Shown: piece by piece, positions 35,431-43,512 of the stretch
Layout: each line of letters opens with the position of its first letter
How positions within the stretch are numbered: position 1 is the first letter of the stretch
Source: Alcanivorax sp.
GTDB taxonomy: Bacteria > Pseudomonadota > Gammaproteobacteria > Pseudomonadales > Alcanivoracaceae
NCBI GenBank assembly: GCA_013823245.1
Contig: PNLU01000007.1
Coordinates: 1-60,660 of the forward strand
Direction of reading: 5' to 3'
Length of the DNA: 60,660 nt
Made by a program: the position numbers and the translations under genes
The notes under the pieces: model-generated
The model's input: only the letters and a program-made list of their open reading frames with translations
What the model was told of the DNA's origin: nothing
Databases searched by the model: none

Positions 35431-36489
35431 ATGAGATATCTTGTTGCACTTGGCCTGATGGCCTTTTTGGGTGTGGCGCAGGCGGAAACGGTGTCGGCCG
35501 ATGATCCGCTGCTGCGCGGGACTATTTATATTGATCTGGCTCGGGCGGGAGACCGCGTTGTCGCGGTGGGTGATCGTGGTCATATCATCTACAGCGATGA
35601 TGATGGACGCACCTGGCGGCAGGGCGAGACGCCTACAGGCGTTCTGCTGACGGCGGTCTGTTTCGCTGATGCGCAGCATGGCTGGGCCGTGGGCCATGAT
35701 GCCGTAGTGCTGGGCACCCGTGATGGTGGGCAGACCTGGGCGCTGCAGTACAGCGACGAACTGGGCGAGGCGGTTGAAGACGCCATGGATGATGAAGACT
35801 TCTATGACGATGACGATCTGTATGCCTACTACGACGATGATGATTTCTATGACGACGACATGAGTGGCGGCGCTGTAGATACGTCCGGCGCACCGCTGCT
35901 GGACGTCTGGTGTGATTCCCGTGATCGCGCCGTTGCCGTGGGCGGTTACGGTTACATGGTCGAGACCACCGATGGTGGCGACACCTGGAAACTTCGTGCC
36001 GGTGATTTGCCCGACGACGAAGGCTGGCACCTTTACGCCATCGAGCAACTGGACGGTGAAGCGGACACGCTCTTCATCGCCGGTGAGCGCGGCACCCTGT
36101 ACCGCTCCCGTGACCGTGGCCGCACCTGGCAGCGGCTGGAGAGCCCCTACCACGGTACCTTTTTCGGCATCACCAGCTCGGATCCCCGCACTCTGTTGGT
36201 CCATGGCCTGCAGGGCAATGTCTGGCTCAGCCGGGATCGTGGCGACACCTGGCGACGAGTGACCAGTGGTGTGCGGACGGGCGTGAACAATGGCACGGTG
36301 CTCGCGGACGGCACGATTGTGCTGGTGGGCAATGCCGGGGCCATCATGACCAGTCGCGACCAGGGCAGCATGCTGTCGCTGCGCTTCCTGCCAGGCCGGC
36401 AGACGATTTCCTCGGTGCTCGCCCGCAGAGAGGGTGGGGTGATCACAGCCGGCGCGGGCGGTGTGCGCGTGCTTGAAGACGTACGATAA
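35431..36489 (+). CDS. Secreted YCF48/BNR beta-propeller with acidic insert
   Basis: A 352-residue protein with signal peptide MRYLVALGLMAFLGVAQA. It shows repeated Asp-box motifs: SDDDGRTW (55-62), TRDGGQTW (96-103), TTDGGDTW (179-186), SRDRGRTW (226-233), SRDRGDTW (267-274) and a partial one at 308. This indicates a propeller of YCF48/BNR type; YCF48 relatives act as assembly factors, e.g. in photosystem II. Between blades 2 and 3 is a striking Asp/Tyr-rich insert (about 109-145). It probably scaffolds or assembles the neighbouring envelope complex. The RND gene follows 17 bp later. Confidence 0.9.
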   Translation: MRYLVALGLMAFLGVAQAETVSADDPLLRGTIYIDLARAGDRVVAVGDRGHIIYSDDDGRTWRQGETPTGVLLTAVCFADAQHGWAVGHDAVVLGTRDGGQTWALQYSDELGEAVEDAMDDEDFYDDDDLYAYYDDDDFYDDDMSGGAVDTSGAPLLDVWCDSRDRAVAVGGYGYMVETTDGGDTWKLRAGDLPDDEGWHLYAIEQLDGEADTLFIAGERGTLYRSRDRGRTWQRLESPYHGTFFGITSSDPRTLLVHGLQGNVWLSRDRGDTWRRVTSGVRTGVNNGTVLADGTIVLVGNAGAIMTSRDQGSMLSLRFLPGRQTISSVLARREGGVITAGAGGVRVLEDVR

Positions 36490-36506
36490 CGGCGGGGATC
36501 AGCATA

Positions 36507-38894
36507 ATGACGGGTAAATTTTCATCATCAATGGCCCGGGGGCTGTTCTCTGTTCGCCCTCTGGTTCTGTTTGTATTTGCGGCCGTGACCGTGTTTCTGG
36601 GCATCCAGGCGCTGAACATCCAGGTGAATACCGATGTGCGCAAGATGGTGCCGATCAACCACCCCTACATCCAGAATTTCCTGGAGCACCGCAACGATGT
36701 GGAACTGGGTAATGATGTCCGGGTGATCGTCGCCGATGTCACCAACGATGACATCTTCAACGAACAGTACATGGACGCGTTGCGCGAGATCACCGATGAG
36801 GTGTTCGCGCTGGAAGGGGTGGACCCTTCGCGTATCAGTTCCCTGTGGACACCGGATACGCGTTGGGCCGAAGTAACGGAAGACGGTTTCGAGGGGGGCG
36901 AGATCATCCCGCCCACCTATGACGGTTCCGAGGAAAGCCTGGAGCAGTTGCGCACCAACGTACTGCGTTCGCGTCATGTTGGCCGTCTGGTGGCGGATGA
37001 CTTCCGCTCCAGTATCGTGCATGCCAGCCTGCTCGATGCCCTGGCCGCTGACTCGAACGTTGATATCCCGCAGTTGTCTGCCGCACTGGATGACATTCGC
37101 GAGCGTTATCAGGAGCAGTATCCGGATATCCGCATCCACATCGTGGGTGCAGCGAAGATGGCGGGTGACGTGATGGCCGCGGCCGCTGAAGTGGCCATAT
37201 TCTTCTTCGTCACCATGGCGCTGACGGCGCTGCTGCTGCTGATCGACACCCGCAGCCTGCGTGCCTCGGTGGTGGTCACGGCCTGTTCGTTCCTGGCGGT
37301 AATCTGGCAGCTGGGTATCGTATCGATGCTCGGCTTCACGATTGATCCCTATTCGATGCTGGTGCCGTTCCTGGTGTTCGCCATTGCGGTGAGTCACGGG
37401 GTGCAGGTCGTCAACGCCCTGTCCAACTTTGCGGCAGACGGGCAGGACAAGCTGTCCTCGGCGATGTCCACCTTTGCTGCACTGGCGGTACCGGGCATCG
37501 TGGCCCTCGTCAGTGACGGTATTGGCTTCCTGACCCTGTATATCATCGAGATCGGTGTGATCCGCGAACTGGCGATTGCGGCCAGTGTCGGTGTGGCAGT
37601 GATCATCCTGAGTAACCTGGTGATTGTGCCGATCCTGCTGTCCTACATCGGCGTGGGTGATCGCGCCATTACCAGGATCCGGGTCAAGCGCGATGGCGCG
37701 CATCCGCTGTCCAATTTCTTTACCCGCTTTACGCGCCCGCGCTGGGCCGCTGCGTCCATCGTCCTGGCGGCGATCGGCTATGCCGGCGGTATGTGGGTGG
37801 CCAAGGATATCCAGATTGGTGACCTGGACAAGGGTGCGCCGGAACTGTGGCCGGACCCCTGTGAAACCCTTGATTGCCCGCGGGGTTACATCCCGGAGCG
37901 TCGTTACCAGTACAACCATGACGTCAATATTCTGGTGTCCAACTACAGTGTCAGCGCCGATGTACTGGTAGTGATCGGCAAGACGCCGCTGGAAGGTTGC
38001 AACAGCTACGAGGCAATGCAGCAGATTGACGATCTGAGCTGGGAGCTGCACCAGTTGCCGGGCGTTCAGGATGTGACCACCATCGCTTCCACGGCGAAGA
38101 TGATCAGTGCCAACACCAATGAGGGGAACCTGAAGTGGGCGACCATTTCCCGCGATCAGTTTGCGCTCAACAACGCCATGATCTTCATGCCGGACTCGCT
38201 GTATAACCTGGACTGCAGCGTGACGCCGGTGTACGTGTTCCTGGACGATCACCGGGCCGAGACGCTGGACCGCGTGACCAGTCTGGTGGCGCGTTACGCC
38301 GAGCAGCACAATGACCCCGACGTGATCGAGTTCAAGCTCGCCTCGGGTAACGCCGGTGTGGAAGCCGCGACCAACCAGACCATCGCCGAAAGCCAGTATC
38401 GCATGCTGGCGCTGGTGTACCTGGTGGTGTCGGTGCTTTGTCTGATCGCTTTCCGCTCTATCCGGGCCGTGCTGTGTATCATCATCCCGCTGGGGCTGAC
38501 CTCGATCCTGTGTCAGGCCCTGATGACCTGGATGGGCATTGGCGTGAAGGTGGCGACGTTGCCGGTGATCGCGCTGGGGGTCGGTATCGGGGTGGACTAC
38601 GGTATTTATATCTATAACCGTCTGTCCCTGTACCTGAAGCAGGGCCTGCCGCTTGAAGAGGCCTATGCAGAAACCCTGAAAACCACCGGTAAGGCGGTGG
38701 CCTTCACGGGCCTGGCGCTGGCCGTGGGCGTGGTCTTCTGGGTGTTCTCGTCCATCAAGTTCCAGGCGGACATGGGTATCCTGCTGACCTTCATGTTCCT
38801 CTGGAACATGATCGGCGCGCTCTGGCTGTTGCCGGCGCTGGCGCGTTTCCTGCTGAAGCATGAAGACATGAACAAGCAGAAATCGGCGAGTTAA
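36507..38894 (+). CDS. RND/MMPL-family lipid-type transporter
   Basis: A 795-residue inner-membrane protein with the two-fold RND layout: TM1 about 17-37, a large periplasmic loop, five TM segments about 225-400, TM7 about 415, a second loop, then five segments about 628-785. The second half has the MMPL/Patched motif GVGIGVDYGIYIYNRL with Asp697, the likely proton-relay residue. The first half has AIAVSHGVQVV in the same place without Asp. Such asymmetric pumps (HpnN-like) move hopanoids, sterols and other lipids. No MFP or TolC gene is adjacent; DUF1302/DUF1329 may take those roles. Confidence 0.92.
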   Translation: MTGKFSSSMARGLFSVRPLVLFVFAAVTVFLGIQALNIQVNTDVRKMVPINHPYIQNFLEHRNDVELGNDVRVIVADVTNDDIFNEQYMDALREITDEVFALEGVDPSRISSLWTPDTRWAEVTEDGFEGGEIIPPTYDGSEESLEQLRTNVLRSRHVGRLVADDFRSSIVHASLLDALAADSNVDIPQLSAALDDIRERYQEQYPDIRIHIVGAAKMAGDVMAAAAEVAIFFFVTMALTALLLLIDTRSLRASVVVTACSFLAVIWQLGIVSMLGFTIDPYSMLVPFLVFAIAVSHGVQVVNALSNFAADGQDKLSSAMSTFAALAVPGIVALVSDGIGFLTLYIIEIGVIRELAIAASVGVAVIILSNLVIVPILLSYIGVGDRAITRIRVKRDGAHPLSNFFTRFTRPRWAAASIVLAAIGYAGGMWVAKDIQIGDLDKGAPELWPDPCETLDCPRGYIPERRYQYNHDVNILVSNYSVSADVLVVIGKTPLEGCNSYEAMQQIDDLSWELHQLPGVQDVTTIASTAKMISANTNEGNLKWATISRDQFALNNAMIFMPDSLYNLDCSVTPVYVFLDDHRAETLDRVTSLVARYAEQHNDPDVIEFKLASGNAGVEAATNQTIAESQYRMLALVYLVVSVLCLIAFRSIRAVLCIIIPLGLTSILCQALMTWMGIGVKVATLPVIALGVGIGVDYGIYIYNRLSLYLKQGLPLEEAYAETLKTTGKAVAFTGLALAVGVVFWVFSSIKFQADMGILLTFMFLWNMIGALWLLPALARFLLKHEDMNKQKSAS

Positions 38895-38910
38895 GCTTGT
38901 CGTGACTAAG

Positions 38911-38942
38911 CGGTCAGGCCCTTGGGGTCTGACCGTTTTTTT
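38911..38942 (+). terminator. Terminator of the RND gene
   Basis: An 11-bp stem (38911-38921 / 38925-38935, one G-T pair) with loop TTG and seven T. It closes the YCF48-RND transcript. Confidence 0.9.
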
Positions 38943-39001
38943 ATTCCTTTATACTGGCCAATGTCATCCGGCGGGCGCCATGTATCTGCATCCTCAGCGC
39001 A

Positions 39002-39240
39002 TGTAACGAATCCGGGTACGAAGACATCCTGATGCCTGGCCACATCAACCCGGATCATGCGCGCTGGGAAAACCACCACGTCCGGGTCGTGCAAGCAACC
39101 CTGTGTTCCATGATCTGCGTTCGCGTCGCTACCACGTGCAGCAGTTGACCAACGAGGCCTCCAATAACCTGATCTTTGATCGCCCCTACCCGGGTGACTC
39201 TCACTTCAGCCCGGCCGGTTTGCGTCGCCGCGGCAACTGA
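39002..39240 (+). pseudogene. Decayed second DUF1329 gene (C-terminal fragments)
   Basis: Two pieces of a DUF1329 protein survive: GYEDILMPGHINPDHARWE...VRVVQATL (39014-39103), then, after an internal deletion and frame change, FHDLRSRRYHVQQLTNE...SPAGLRRRGN and a stop (39106-39240). They align with the matching parts of the intact gene at 33933-35336 (LLMQGHINPEHARWE, FHDLRARRYHVQ, ALRRRGR). The segment between them, about 45 residues, is gone, and no start remains. It shows that the cluster once had, or captured, a second copy. Confidence 0.88.
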
Positions 39241-39287
39241 TCTCCGGCGTGCCTGCGGGCACGCTGGCTGGCGCCCCTCGGGGCGCC

Positions 39288-39321
39288 TATAATGCGCCGG
39301 GTCAATCTGACCCGGTGTTTT
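39288..39321 (+). promoter_or_regulatory. pyrD promoter and start-of-mRNA hairpin
   Basis: TATAAT lies at 39288-39293, with a poor -35 (TGGCTG, 39265-39270, 17-bp spacer). Transcription should start around 39299. Exactly there CCGGGTCA (39297-39304) pairs with TGACCCGG (39308-39315) around ATC, followed by TGTTTTTT and the pyrD ATG, with no clear ribosome site. Either a 5'-end hairpin controlling initiation, as in enteric pyrC/pyrD, or a very early attenuator. Confidence 0.65.
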
Positions 39322-39323
39322 TT

Positions 39324-40352
39324 ATGCTCTATCAACTCGCCCGTCCACTCCTGTTCTCCGTGTCCGGAGAGCGAGCCCACGACATGACACTGGCGGCGCT
39401 GCGTCGCGGCCTGGGGCAGCTGTATCCCGCCCGTGTGCCGCCGCGACCGACCCGGGTGATGGGCCTGGATTTCGCCAATCCGGTGGGACTGGCTGCCGGG
39501 CTGGACAAGAACGGCGATTGCATCGATGGCCTGGCCAGCCTGGGCTTCGGTTTTATCGAGGTCGGCACGGTCACCCCGAAAGGGCAGCCGGGTAACCCCA
39601 AGCCACGCATGTTTCGCCTGCCCAAGGCCAATGCGCTGATCAATCGCATGGGCTTCAACAATCTGGGTCTGGATTACTTCATGGAGGCGGTGCGGCGGCG
39701 TCAGTTCGACGGCATCCTCGGCATCAATATCGGCAAGAATGTCTTCACCCCGGTGGAGCAGGCTGTGGACGACTACCTGTTGTGCCTGGATCGGGTGCAC
39801 GAGCAGGCCTCCTATGTGGTGGTCAACGTGTCGTCACCGAACACCCCCGGGCTGAGGACCCTGCAGCACGGTGACGCCCTGGCACGGCTGCTGGAAACCC
39901 TGCGCGAGCGTCAGACCGCACTGGACCAGCGTGCGGGCCGCCGCGTACCGCTGGTCATCAAGATTGCTCCGGACAATGACGCTGACAGCCTGGCGGCCAT
40001 GGCGGAGGCGTTCGTTCAACATGGCATGGATGGCGTGACGGTGGGCAACACAACGATCACCCGTCCGGGCGTGGCCACGCTGCCCCACGGCGACGAGCAG
40101 GGCGGGCTCAGTGGCGGCCCGCTGAAGCCGCTGTCCGACATGGCGCTGTCGCACATGGTGCAGACCCTGGATGGCCGCATTCCGGTGATTGGTGTGGGCG
40201 GCATCCTCAGCGCCGCCGATGCGCTGGACAAGCGGCGGCTGGGGGCTGATCTGGTACAGGTGTACACCGGATTGATCTATCGCGGCCCCGGGCTGGTGGG
40301 TGAGATCGTGCGTGCCTGGCCAGAAAAGGAAAGGGCCCTGGAGGGGCCCTGA
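39324..40352 (+). CDS. pyrD: Dihydroorotate dehydrogenase (quinone), class 2
   Basis: A 342-residue FMN enzyme of pyrimidine synthesis that oxidises dihydroorotate to orotate and reduces membrane ubiquinone. The N-terminal helices (LYQLARPLLFSVSGERAHDM) are the membrane-associating segment of class 2 enzymes. Motifs include NPVGLAAGLDKNG, GTVTPKGQPGNPKPRMFRL, NINIG-like GINIGKN and VVNVSSPNTPGLR. The catalytic base is Ser in NVSSPNTP. Start 39324 agrees with the family N-terminus although there is no good Shine-Dalgarno. Monocistronic. Confidence 0.97.
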   Translation: MLYQLARPLLFSVSGERAHDMTLAALRRGLGQLYPARVPPRPTRVMGLDFANPVGLAAGLDKNGDCIDGLASLGFGFIEVGTVTPKGQPGNPKPRMFRLPKANALINRMGFNNLGLDYFMEAVRRRQFDGILGINIGKNVFTPVEQAVDDYLLCLDRVHEQASYVVVNVSSPNTPGLRTLQHGDALARLLETLRERQTALDQRAGRRVPLVIKIAPDNDADSLAAMAEAFVQHGMDGVTVGNTTITRPGVATLPHGDEQGGLSGGPLKPLSDMALSHMVQTLDGRIPVIGVGGILSAADALDKRRLGADLVQVYTGLIYRGPGLVGEIVRAWPEKERALEGP

Positions 40353-40393
40353 GTAGCGCTTGCGCGCGTGGGTAAAGGGTTTGCAGTCTTGTG

Positions 40394-40600
40394 TCAGCCG
40401 ATATTCTTCAGATTCTGTACACTGGCGATACCGGTGAAGCCATGGATATGGTCGGTCCGGCCTTCGCGCCAGCCGTTGATCCAGCTTGAGCGGGCGTTCA
40501 GGGCGTCAAACGGGCAAAGATCCTGGGATTTTCCATTCAGGCCTGCGTTGTAGCCCTTGGAATAAGCACGACTGAAGCGGTCACGTTTCTGTCTTTTCAT
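40394..40600 (-). CDS. rmf: Ribosome modulation factor
   Basis: A 68-residue basic protein starting MKRQKRDRFSRAYSKGYNAG, with CPFDALNARSSWINGWREGR, very close to E. coli RMF. RMF converts 70S ribosomes to inactive 100S dimers in stationary phase. The C-terminus is about 13 residues longer than the E. coli protein. AGAGGT precedes ATG 40600, and the frame also runs upstream. It is divergent from rlmKL, sharing a 179-bp intergenic region, as in many gammaproteobacteria. Confidence 0.96.
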   Translation of the reverse strand: MKRQKRDRFSRAYSKGYNAGLNGKSQDLCPFDALNARSSWINGWREGRTDHIHGFTGIASVQNLKNIG

Positions 40601-40779
40601 CGACTGTACCTCTTGCGTTCCTGGCTTGTTTTCCGATTGTTCGCAGTGGCGGACTGCCACATCAGGGCGCCGCACAAATTCAGTATGGATAACGCCCGCA
40701 GGTGGGTCTAATACCCATTGGCGATAGCCACTGAGGCTTTTAGACATATGCCTTATAAGTAACCGATACAGGATCCGCT

Positions 40780-42954
40780 ATGGACTTTGTGATTACCTGC
40801 CTGCCTGGCGTCGCACCCCTGCTGGTGCGGGAATTGACCTCCCTGGGGCTTCAGGCCTCAGAGCAGGGCGGGGCGGCAGCCCGGCTGGCGGGGGGCGTGG
40901 AGGCGGCGATGCAGGTCTGTCTGCGCAGCCGCCTGGCCGAGCGGGTATTGCTGCCGGTGGCCCGTTACGAGGGCGATCCGCTGGAGGCCGCTCCGGCCCT
41001 TGCCGACGCCTTTGACTGGAGCCGCCATACCGGCGGCGCCCCGGGGCTGTACCTGCGGGTGGACCATGAACGCGGCGTGCGAGGTGACAGCCGGGTGACC
41101 GCCAGTCGCTTTCTGCGTGCGGCGCCCGCCTCAGCGCCTGTCCGCCGGGACAGTGCAGAGCGCGCCCTGTGCCTGCGCATGCAGGTGGGCGAGGCGGTCA
41201 GCGAACTGTTTGTCGACTTCAGTGGTGAATCCCTGCAACGGCGCGGATACCGGCTGGCCGGTGGCCAGGCGCCGCTGCGCGAGACCCTGGCAGCGGCGAT
41301 GCTGGTGGCGGCCGGGTGGCTGCAACCGGAACCGCGCGGCGAGGACGACGCGGCGGCGCCGCGCAGCAAGCTGGTGGACCCTTTCTGCGGTAGTGGCACC
41401 CTGCTGATTGAAGCGGCGCTGATGGCGACCGGGCGGGCGCCCGGGCTACTGCGCAGCGAGTTTGGCCTGTTGTATTGGCCGCAGATCGACCGGGCTGTCT
41501 GGCAGCGGCTGCGCGAGGCCGCTCATGCGGAGATCCGTGAGGCGCCTGCGGGTGTCTCCCTGAAAGGGTTTGATGCCGATCCGGCGGTGCTGCGCCAGGC
41601 TCGCGCCAATGCCGAGCGTGCGGGCGTGCTGGGCCTGATTCACTTCGAGCGGCGTGAACTGGGCAGCTTGCGCCAGCGCGACCTCGGCGTGGCGGGCGGT
41701 GATAGCAGTGACCTGCTCGTGGTCACCAACCCGCCCTGGGGCGAACGCCTGGAAGACCAGGAGCAGGCGGGTTGGCTTTATCATGCGCTGGGCCAGACCC
41801 TGGCCCGGCATGCCCCCCAGGCGCGCGCCCTGGTGGTCGGGCACAAGGTCGAGATTCTGGATCGCACGGGCATGACATTGACGGCCCAGTGGCGCGTGCG
41901 CAACGGCCCCTTGCAGGTCTGGTTGCGGGCCATGGCGCCGCAACGCCGGGCGCCGGCGCCGCCATTGCGTGTGAGCGGCGAGGCTGCCTTCGATGTGCCG
42001 GAGCAGGCTCAGGCCCTGGTCAACCGGCTGCGCAAGAACAGCCGCCAGTTACGCCGCTGGCTGGATCAGTCTGGCGTGCAGGCGTACCGGCTGTATGACC
42101 GCGATCTGCCGGAGTTCAATGTCTGCATCGATATCTACGGCGACAAGGTGCTGGTGCATGAATATGCCCCGCCCAAGAGCATTGACCCGGCCGCCGCCGA
42201 GCAACGGCGTGTCTGGGCGGTCAGCGCGGTGCGTGCTGCGCTGGGTGTGCATCGCGAGCAGGTGTTCCTGCGCACCCGCAGCCAGCAACGGGGGCATCGC
42301 CAGTACCAGAAGCTGGACCAGGCCGGTGAGTATCTGGTGGTGGAGGAGGGCGCCGCTCGTCTGCTGGTGAATCTGCGCGATTATCTGGACAGTGGTCTGT
42401 TTCTGGATCACCGGCCGATGCGGCTGCGACTGGCGCAGGAAGCCAGCGGCAAACGCTTTCTCAACCTGTTCGGCTACACCGGCGCGGCAACGGTGCACGC
42501 GGCGCTGGGCGGCGCCAGCCGCACCGTAACGGTGGATGCCTCGAAGCGCTACCTCGACTGGGCCGGTAGCAACATGGCGGCCAATGGCTTCAGCAGTGTG
42601 CAGCATGAGCGGGTGCGCGCCGATGTCATGAAATGGGTCAGCGAAACACGGGATCAGTTTGATCTGGTGTTCTGTGACCCGCCGACCTTTTCCAACAGCA
42701 AGAGCCGCGACGATTTTGTCGTGCAGCGGGATCATGGCGAGTTGATCCGTCAGATCATGCGGCGCATGGAGCCCGGCGGTGTGCTTTATTTCTCCTGCAA
42801 CTTCCGCGGCTTCCAGCTGGATGACCAGATTCGCCGCTGGTATGCCGTCGAAGATATCAGCCGCTGGAGCATTCCGGACGATTTTCGCCGCAACATGAAG
42901 ATTCACTATTGTTTTGCGATTCGCCACGGGCATGGAGATGAGGATGCAGGTTGA
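40780..42954 (+). CDS. rlmL: Bifunctional 23S rRNA methyltransferase RlmKL
   Basis: A 724-residue fusion of RlmL (m2G2445) and RlmK (m7G2069). The N-terminal THUMP domain covers about 45-155. The first Rossmann domain has DPFCGSGTLLIEAALMA near 199 and TNPPWGERL near 316. The second has NLFGYTGAATVHAALGG near 565 and CDPPTFSNSKS near 631. Normal fused length. The frame overlaps the glutaredoxin gene by 11 bp. It lies beside rmf, another ribosome-related gene. Confidence 0.97.
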   Translation: MDFVITCLPGVAPLLVRELTSLGLQASEQGGAAARLAGGVEAAMQVCLRSRLAERVLLPVARYEGDPLEAAPALADAFDWSRHTGGAPGLYLRVDHERGVRGDSRVTASRFLRAAPASAPVRRDSAERALCLRMQVGEAVSELFVDFSGESLQRRGYRLAGGQAPLRETLAAAMLVAAGWLQPEPRGEDDAAAPRSKLVDPFCGSGTLLIEAALMATGRAPGLLRSEFGLLYWPQIDRAVWQRLREAAHAEIREAPAGVSLKGFDADPAVLRQARANAERAGVLGLIHFERRELGSLRQRDLGVAGGDSSDLLVVTNPPWGERLEDQEQAGWLYHALGQTLARHAPQARALVVGHKVEILDRTGMTLTAQWRVRNGPLQVWLRAMAPQRRAPAPPLRVSGEAAFDVPEQAQALVNRLRKNSRQLRRWLDQSGVQAYRLYDRDLPEFNVCIDIYGDKVLVHEYAPPKSIDPAAAEQRRVWAVSAVRAALGVHREQVFLRTRSQQRGHRQYQKLDQAGEYLVVEEGAARLLVNLRDYLDSGLFLDHRPMRLRLAQEASGKRFLNLFGYTGAATVHAALGGASRTVTVDASKRYLDWAGSNMAANGFSSVQHERVRADVMKWVSETRDQFDLVFCDPPTFSNSKSRDDFVVQRDHGELIRQIMRRMEPGGVLYFSCNFRGFQLDDQIRRWYAVEDISRWSIPDDFRRNMKIHYCFAIRHGHGDEDAG

Positions 42955-43174
42955 GTTACTGACCACTGCAGGATGCCATTTGTGCGAGCAGGCTGAAGCG
43001 CTGTTGAACCAGGCCTTGCCGGGCGTCAGCGTGATCCGGGTGGATATTGCCGAGCAGGACGAACTGATCGAGCAGTACGGCACCGTGATACCGGTGCTGC
43101 GGTATCAGGGTCGTGAACTCCGCTGGCCGTTCGGATTGCTGGATATTCGCGAACGGCTGCTGGCGCCGCGCTGA
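42944..43174 (+). CDS. Small glutaredoxin-family protein
   Basis: A 76-residue thioredoxin-fold protein: MQVELLTTAGCHLCEQAEALL with CxxC (Cys11, Cys14), a cis-Pro segment VIPVLRY and the C-terminal helix. This is the glutaredoxin-like DUF836 group. It probably reduces disulfides or handles a Cys-linked intermediate in the cytoplasm; partner unknown. GGAGATGAGG precedes ATG 42944. It is translationally coupled to rlmL. A MITE-like element lies 10 bp after the stop. Confidence 0.87.
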   Translation: MQVELLTTAGCHLCEQAEALLNQALPGVSVIRVDIAEQDELIEQYGTVIPVLRYQGRELRWPFGLLDIRERLLAPR

Positions 43175-43184
43175 CGGCGCACCT

Positions 43185-43452
43185 AGGGAACCTCTGAAAA
43201 ACTCCCTGCGCTCTCTGCGTGGCCTGAAGCGTGCAGCTGCAAGGCGTGTCGCGCAGGGAATGGCCGTAGCCCTTTCCAAGCGGCACAACGCGGCAGATGT
43301 ATGCTTCAGGCCGCGCCCTCCGGGGCTTTCAGGCTGGGCCGCACTCGGCGTTGTACTTTCTCGACATAGCACCACTATGCCTTTGAAAGTCTGCCTTGAT
43401 TGCGGCCCAGCCTGAAAGCCAGAGAGCGCAGGGAGTTTTTCAGAGGTTCCCT
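43185..43452. mobile_element. MITE-like palindromic element, 268 bp
   Basis: The ends are perfect 33-bp inverted repeats (43185-43217 and 43420-43452; outer sequence AGGGAACCTCTGAAAAACTC). Inside are two further inverted repeats: GGCCTGAAGC (43221-43230) / GCTTCAGGCC (43303-43312), and a perfect 20-bp pair (43324-43343 / 43401-43420). It can fold as a cruciform with two arms. There is no ORF and no obvious target duplication; the flanks GCGCACC / GGTGCGC are themselves inverted and may be the split halves of an older terminator. It sits between two convergent genes, the usual refuge for MITEs. Confidence 0.8.
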
Positions 43453-43512
43453 GGTGCGCGCAGATGGGCCAGACCTGGTCGGCGACGGTGGCTCGAACCT
43501 GCGTGTCATGTA

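Noticed and set aside
43177..43459. Outer GCGCACC/GGTGCGC as part of the MITE ends
   Set aside because: An extra T on the left breaks the symmetry with the 33-bp repeat, so these bases are more likely host flank, perhaps an interrupted terminator.
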